This document shows, in pieces, positions 59,001 through 64,000 of a DNA stretch of 64,000 nucleotides (position 1 is the first letter of the stretch; every line of letters begins with the position of its first letter). Source of the DNA: Rhizopus sp. PT2906 (lineage: Eukaryota; Mucoromycota; Mucoromycetes; Mucorales; Rhizopodaceae); contig JAMYHX010000142.1 of the NCBI GenBank assembly GCA_025529335.1, forward strand, positions 22,246-86,245, given 5' to 3'. The translations under genes were made by a program, and so were the position numbers. The notes below the pieces were generated by a model, which saw only the letters and a list, made by a program, of their open reading frames with translations, was not told where the DNA came from and searched no databases.

Positions 59001-59695
59001 ACGGCTCCAGGACGTGGTGTCATTGATGTCATTCCAAGATCAATCTCTCGTGATCAACTTGGCCGTGAAAAGGTGAATAGCATGTATGACTACTTTGTAG
59101 CCAAGTACGGTAGTCCTAGTACAATTGCATTTCAAAGAGCACGTACAAACTTTGTTCAAAGTGCAGCAGCTTATTCGCTTATCTCGTATCTGCTCCAAAT
59201 CAAGGATCGCCACAACGGTAACATCATGTTGGATGATGATGGTCATTTGGTACATATCGACTTTGGCTTTATCTTTGATATTGCACCAGGTGGAATCACA
59301 TTTGAGAGCTCACCATTCAAGCTGACAACTGAAATGGTCCAGCTGATGGGCGGAAGTTCAGAACAGCAGGCATTCAAACACTTTTCGGAACTTGTTATCA
59401 AGGGCTATCTAGCATGTCGACCATATGCCGAGCAAATCATGCACCTTGTTACTCTCATGCTTCAATCGGGGCTACCTTGTTTCAAGGGTGATACTATTAA
59501 ACGAATGCGTTATAGATTTCAAACAGACAAGTCAGATAGAGCTGCTGCAGATTTTATGATACAGAGAATAAAGGATTCTTTTGAAAATCAAAGGACAGTC
59601 TTGTATGACTACTTTCAAAAGATCACAAATGGTAAGCGTTATAACACATACTTATCTCTCCGTATTAAGATTAAAACATAGGCATTCCTTATTAA
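53090..59695 (+). CDS. STT4: Phosphatidylinositol 4-kinase type III alpha (STT4)
   Basis: Thirteen exons (53090-53097, 53150-53333, 53391-53538, 53597-53743, 53801-54414, 54466-54614, 54666-54813, 54868-55089, 55158-55352, 55406-58330, 58390-58569, 58620-59631, 59682-59695) close to 1981 residues, about the length of yeast Stt4. The kinase core is intact: VGDDCRQD near 1732, catalytic DRHNGNIM near 1836, DFGF near 1853, and C-terminal ITNGIPY. It makes PI4P at the plasma membrane, feeding PI(4,5)P2 synthesis and cell-wall signalling. The first coding exon is inferred to be just 8 bases, then LGYDLHSRILSSLA. The final exon codes only for the last four residues. Confidence 0.93.
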
Positions 59696-59767
59696 ACACT
59701 CACTTTTATCTACACATTTGATTGTTTTCAATAAAAGAGTCTTGCATTTATTCATTAAATAAGCTAG

Positions 59768-61309
59768 TTAATTTACAAAATCTTCATAATTATCCATGAC
59801 ATTCATTGATTCAATGTTTATATCTTGCGTATATACTTGTGCGTCCAATTGCGATTCAGGCTTATAAAGACAAGAGTATTCAGGCAAATGATCAGGCATC
59901 ACACCAGGTGTATATGAATAGTTGTAAGTCTGTTCATGAAGTTCCCAAATACCACGACGCAACAAAGGCGCGTCATTCAAGGGTTCATTGAATTCACTGT
60001 TTTTGTCTGCAACTGCTGGATCACTTAGAGGCTGTGAGTCCAAAGTGGTCACTTCAACGTATATTGTGTAGCTGCGCATATCATTGACAATACAACGCAT
60101 CCATCCACGTATATTTTGACCAGCATTCACAGCCAATGGTTCCTTAAATAAAAAGCGGACTTGTTGCCAATGTGTTCGTTCAGCTGCAGGGCCTGTTGAC
60201 ATTTCAACAGTGGTGCCAGAGTCGGTATCTTCTGGCTGGTCATAGGGTGGTGGGGCAAACACAAGGTCGAACCACCCGGCAATACCATGCATCAATCCAG
60301 TGTATTGTGCTCGCCAGGTAAATGGCATGGTGATGTCCTGCAGTTCCTTGAGTGTGATAGTAGAGAAATCAACTGGGAAGGTATCAAAGATGGTAGGGGT
60401 AGTAATCAAACTACGAGGGTCAAAGTGACCAACGACAGGCATTCCAAACATTTCATCACGAGCATCTTTGTATAGTGCACTTAGATCGATTCCATAAAAT
60501 GACTGCTGCTCCCTGAAAAGGAACGGTGTGATTAATACAATAATTTCAGTCATTCCCTCAGTGATGATGTATACCAGAAACGAGCCTTTCCCATTGTTTC
60601 ACTCCACAAGACTGCATCAGTAAATGGCGCAAGGAATATATTGCCCTTTGAAGGAAATAACGCGCCTCCTGGTTTGAGATAATGATCTCTTGCGTAAATA
60701 TAACTTTCCAGCTGATATATAATGATGAATAATTAATTAGCATACAAGTTTAACAATTTACCATTCTTTCATGGAATAAGAGAACACCGATAGGTTCAGA
60801 AATGATCGTGTCAACCTTGGGAATAGGCAAATTAGGGGTTTCTATCTTGGCTACATCAAGAAGCGGGTTAATGCATAAAAATCAAACGTGTCACATAACA
60901 TTTACCATTCACAACTTCAACTTTATCCTTCAAGAACTCATTTTTGCCTTCCTCCGAAGCAGCAGAAACGAGTTTTTTCATTTTATTGGCCATAGCTGAA
61001 GCCTCAACAGCATATACTTTCTCTGCTCCAGCTTGTACAGCAAAATAGGACAGTATGCCCGAACCAGCTCCAACGTCCAATACTTTCTTACCCTTGAAAC
61101 ATTTAGGTCCGTTCAATAAGATGGCTGAACGATAAGTTGAGGTACGAACGGTATCTTGAAGCATGTTTTGCTGTAGTGAGACGCGATGAGTGCTTTGTCC
61201 AAAAAAAAAAAAAAAAAAAAAAATATAAATGTACCTGATGCTGAAGCATAGCATAATAGCTAAAATACTGGGGATCTCTATGCTCTACTCCTGGGACTTC
61301 AGAACTCAT
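59768..61309 (-). CDS. CARM1/PRMT4-type protein arginine methyltransferase
   Basis: Five exons (61309-61235, 61170-60906, 60850-60762, 60711-60575, 60512-59768) close to 436 residues. Order of motifs: YFSYYAMLQHQQNMLQD, SAM-binding VLDVGAGSGIL near residue 53, the double-E loop SEPIGVLLFHERMLES and the THW loop THWQQVRF, all intact as in type I PRMTs. The closest group is CARM1 because of the EPIGxLLFxERMLES and AGWFDxxF patterns. It would asymmetrically dimethylate Arg in chromatin or RNA-binding proteins. The N-terminal PH-like domain of animal CARM1 is absent. Intron 1 carries a 23-base homopolymer. Convergent with STT4, 72 bases between stops. Confidence 0.9.
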
Positions 61310-61493
61310 GTTGGGTCAAATCAAGTTTGATGAACAAGGAAAAAAAAAAAAAGAAAAAAAGTTTGTCACAAACATGCATCATATAAGCGGAAGTGATTTC
61401 TTACGGCGACTGTCAAAAATTTTATGCGATCAAACACACAATTTTAATAACAAAAAAATAAAAAAAAAAAAAATAAAATAAAATGTAAAGTAG

Positions 61494-63865
61494 CTAAACT
61501 TTACCAGTAATAAAGGGGTGAGACAGAGCTTCTTTTGGTGTCAATCGTTTATCTGGACTTAATGCTAAGCATTTATCAAGCAGGTCAATAAACGCTTGAA
61601 CAAGCCTATTTTCCTCATCTGAATTGGTTGTAGAAGCAGCCATGATGCGTGATTTAAGATCTCTGGTCGGTTTAATAAACGTCATCTTCTTTACCATTTC
61701 AGTTTTGCTGACCTTGTCTATCTCATGCGACAAAAAGCTGTAATCTTCATCAAAGTGATTAGACGCGAATTGTGCCTTTCGCAGTAATTTGTTAGGGAAA
61801 CGTCCTTTAAGCTCCATAATATGCTTCAACATTTGGTTGTTGTTTCTTCCAGGAAACAAGATTTTCCCAGTAAATAATTCATAAAGTGTGCATCCAACAG
61901 ACCAAACGTCTATCCCATAATCATAAGTCAATCCGAGCATAATTTCAGGAGCTCGATAGAAGCGAGATACCAGATAGGGAGTTATACCATTATCAGTTAC
62001 ATCTGAAGCAGAGCCTAGATCACACAATTTGAGTGTGTTTCTTGATTCAGACACCAGAATGTTATCAGGTTTAATATCTGCATGAATAATGCGACATTTT
62101 TGTAAAAGCGATAGACTTAGGAATAACTGTTGCGCATAGACACGTACAGCTTTGATGTTGATACCTACGTTCTTGCCGTATTTTTTAAGTACATCACGTA
62201 AGTTCATACTATAAAAAAGGGTGTTAGCAGTGTGACATACAAAATGAATTGAGATATTTACCTTAACGTCTCAAAGACTAAGCATAGATGGTTTCTGTGT
62301 TCAAAATGTCTCTTTAGACGGATAACATGCTTTTTGTTATCTGGATCAGCTTCCATGAGCTTTTTAAGAAAGGTTACTTCTTTTTGTCCCGATTTATACA
62401 TTGTTTCATTACTGCGAATCAACTTAATGGCTACTTCCTCATTCGTCTTTTCGTCTTTTGCGCGAACAACTGAACTGTATACACCGCGTCCCAAATTAGT
62501 CAAGACTCTGTATCTTCCATCCAACACTTCTCCTATTCGTGTGGCTAAATAGAATATAAGCTATAGGTTCAATTCCTAAATAGATTACTTACAATAATAT
62601 CCTTCAGCGTCATCCCAATTATCTGTCAAGCTTGGATTAGCTGCTGCTGCCACGTTTGATAACAACGCATTCTGTCCTGTTTTAATATGAGTAGCAGTAA
62701 ACATATCTAAGTTATCAGAAAACATGTCAATTTCGGTCATTTGATTATTAACAGATGGTTTCTCTAACTTTTCTGTGTAGTCCGAAGCAAGCATATCTGC
62801 CTGACTGTCAACTCCTTCGGTTATTTTTTCCTGATGATCTTTCATTTTTAAGAGATCAGCTTCCGAAGATGTATGATGTAGATCACGGATATGATCCATA
62901 GAGGGATCATAATCAGCTGCAGACAAATCATTGGGTGATTCTGTATTGTCCACAGTCTGTTCGTCAGGTTTAGTCTCGATAAGTGTAGTGGTTATATGAT
63001 TGACATCAGGTTTAGCTTCGACAGTAGTGGTGGTAGTGGTACCAACATCAGATACGTTATTTACATTGTTATCTGGTGTAGCAGGTTGTATAGGGGAAGA
63101 TGTGCTTGCTTCTAAAGGAGCAAATGTTATTTATCGGCTAATAGAGAGAGAATGATAAAAGTAAACATACCTGGAGTAGAAGTTTCTTTATATTTATTCA
63201 AGATGGCTAATCTTCGCTTTCTTCGTTCTTCAATCAATCTGTCTTCTTCCTTTTGCTTTTCTTCTTCATCTTTAATTTCAATATTTGGAGGAATTCCTTC
63301 CTCTTCCTTTTCTTCATTTCTAATAATACATTGTTAGTCTGATCTGCTATAATAATTAAAGTGGAAAAAACACTTGCCTTTTCAGTGATTCTGTAGTAGT
63401 TTGGTCCTTTTTATCATCCTTCTTTTGTATTTCTTCTTTGGATTGTTGAGCTCTATTCTCCTTTCTATACTCTTCTCTACGTTTGGGCTCAGAACTATGG
63501 TCATATCTACGCCTGTCTTCTCTATGATGATCGTCTCTTCTTTTCTCGTCTCTACCACGATTTTCATATCTGCTTCGTTCATATCTGTATCTATCTTCTC
63601 TACTTGTGTGTCTTGAAGGAGAGCGGCGAGAGTATTTACTTTCATAGTCTCGTGAATGTCTCCTTCTAGGAGAAGGAGATCGACTATGATGCCGCTTAGG
63701 ACTGTGTCTTCTTGCCAATCTCTCATATTCGGCAAATGGATCCTCTCCACGACTCTTTTTGTAGTGTCTTTCATAATGAGCATTATTAGAGCGCTTTCTA
63801 TTGGATGCTTCCAAATAGGCGTTAATTTCGCCTTCTTCAACATCAATGTGATCTGCTGGGGCCAT
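61494..63865 (-). CDS. PRP4: PRP4-type spliceosomal protein kinase
   Basis: Five exons (63865-63378, 63319-63171, 63111-62593, 62544-62262, 62208-61494) close to 717 residues. The N-terminal 165 residues are an Arg/Ser/His-rich domain (RHSPKRHHSRSPSPRRRHSR); a disordered linker leads to NWDDAEGYYSTRIGEVLDGR, the signature lead-in of PRP4 kinases. The kinase domain (about 388-717) has GRGVYSSVV, AIKLIRSNE, HADIKPDN and SRFYRAPEIMLG. The DFG motif is DLG here. PRP4 phosphorylates U4/U6.U5 tri-snRNP proteins and activates the B complex. Intron 1 has a GC donor (GCAAGT) instead of GT. Tandem with the PRMT gene. Confidence 0.94.
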
Positions 63866-64000
63866 TACGTTCTGCTGAATAAAATTGGGAAAAGAAAAAG
63901 AATAAAATTTACAAGTGCAGCCATTTACTGTTTTATTAAAAATAAATTTCAGAAAGAGGATAAAATTATGACGTGTATGAAAAAAATAATTGGCGCATAT

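Noticed and set aside
62560..62580. GGTTCAATTCC sequence resembling a tRNA B-box
   Set aside because: It lies inside a PRP4 kinase intron and has no A-box or acceptor stem at the right distance.
1..64000. CRISPR array, operons, riboswitches or ribosome binding sites
   Set aside because: No regularly spaced direct repeats of that kind, and the genes are spliced eukaryotic genes.
1..64000. tRNA or rRNA genes
   Set aside because: No stretch with a convincing B-box (GGTTCGANNCC) plus cloverleaf was found by eye on either strand.

Overview
This window reads as nuclear DNA of an early-diverging filamentous fungus, most likely a Mucoromycota (Mucorales-like) genome. Support: AT-rich intergenic DNA; many short introns of about 45-65 bases with GTAAGT-type donors; fungal genes (chitin-binding GH18 chitinase, GH16 glucanase-type protein, HbrB TORC2 subunit, STT4-type PI4-kinase) next to genes kept in early-diverging fungi but lost in yeasts (Frizzled/Smoothened-like 7TM protein, CARM1-type methyltransferase, long CWC22 with an RS tail, TBCA, PRP4 kinase). 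No species can be named from sequence alone. Exon structures are my own splice reconstructions; for almost every multi-exon gene the reading frame closes exactly across all junctions.

Layout. 1-3.6 kb: truncated GH16 gene, small tail-anchored protein, CKS1 with long tails, single-pass membrane protein. 3.9-11.5 kb: THO2 and CWC22 in tandem, both ending in Arg-rich low-complexity tails. 11.8-13.3 kb: divergent ribosomal protein pair eL21/uS4. 13.8-15.9 kb: Frizzled-like receptor. 15.9-22.4 kb: gene desert with one copy of a dispersed inverted-repeat element. 22.5-33.3 kb: homeodomain protein, NOM1/SGD1, a nested inverted-repeat insertion, chitinase, HbrB/PROTOR and, divergently, a CIA30/NDUFAF1 complex I assembly factor. 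33.3-38 kb: non-genic DNA, then a 1.8 kb element bounded by about 95-bp inverted repeats and encoding a tyrosine-recombinase-like protein. 38.0-41.0 kb: TBCA, THOC5 and a secreted M28 aminopeptidase. 41.0-44.0 kb: transposon graveyard with a LINE ORF1-like scrap and a TnpB/Fanzor-like relic. 44.0-48.2 kb: small nuclear-type protein, HMG-box protein, an unrecognised 361-aa protein, TPT1. 48.2-50.3 kb: another dispersed-element copy and a LINE reverse-transcriptase relic. 50.3-63.9 kb: MCM10, STT4, CARM1-type PRMT, PRP4 kinase.

Functionally, five genes (THO2, CWC22, THOC5, CARM1-type PRMT, PRP4 kinase) act in nuclear mRNA processing or export, and NOM1 and TPT1 in rRNA/tRNA maturation; the rest are housekeeping, cell wall or signalling genes. 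They do not form an operon-like unit. The best candidates for undescribed biology are the inverted-repeat-bounded tyrosine-recombinase element (36.2-37.9 kb), the TnpB/Fanzor-like relic (41.9-42.4 kb) and the nested inverted-repeat insertion between NOM1 and the chitinase (27.3-28.2 kb).
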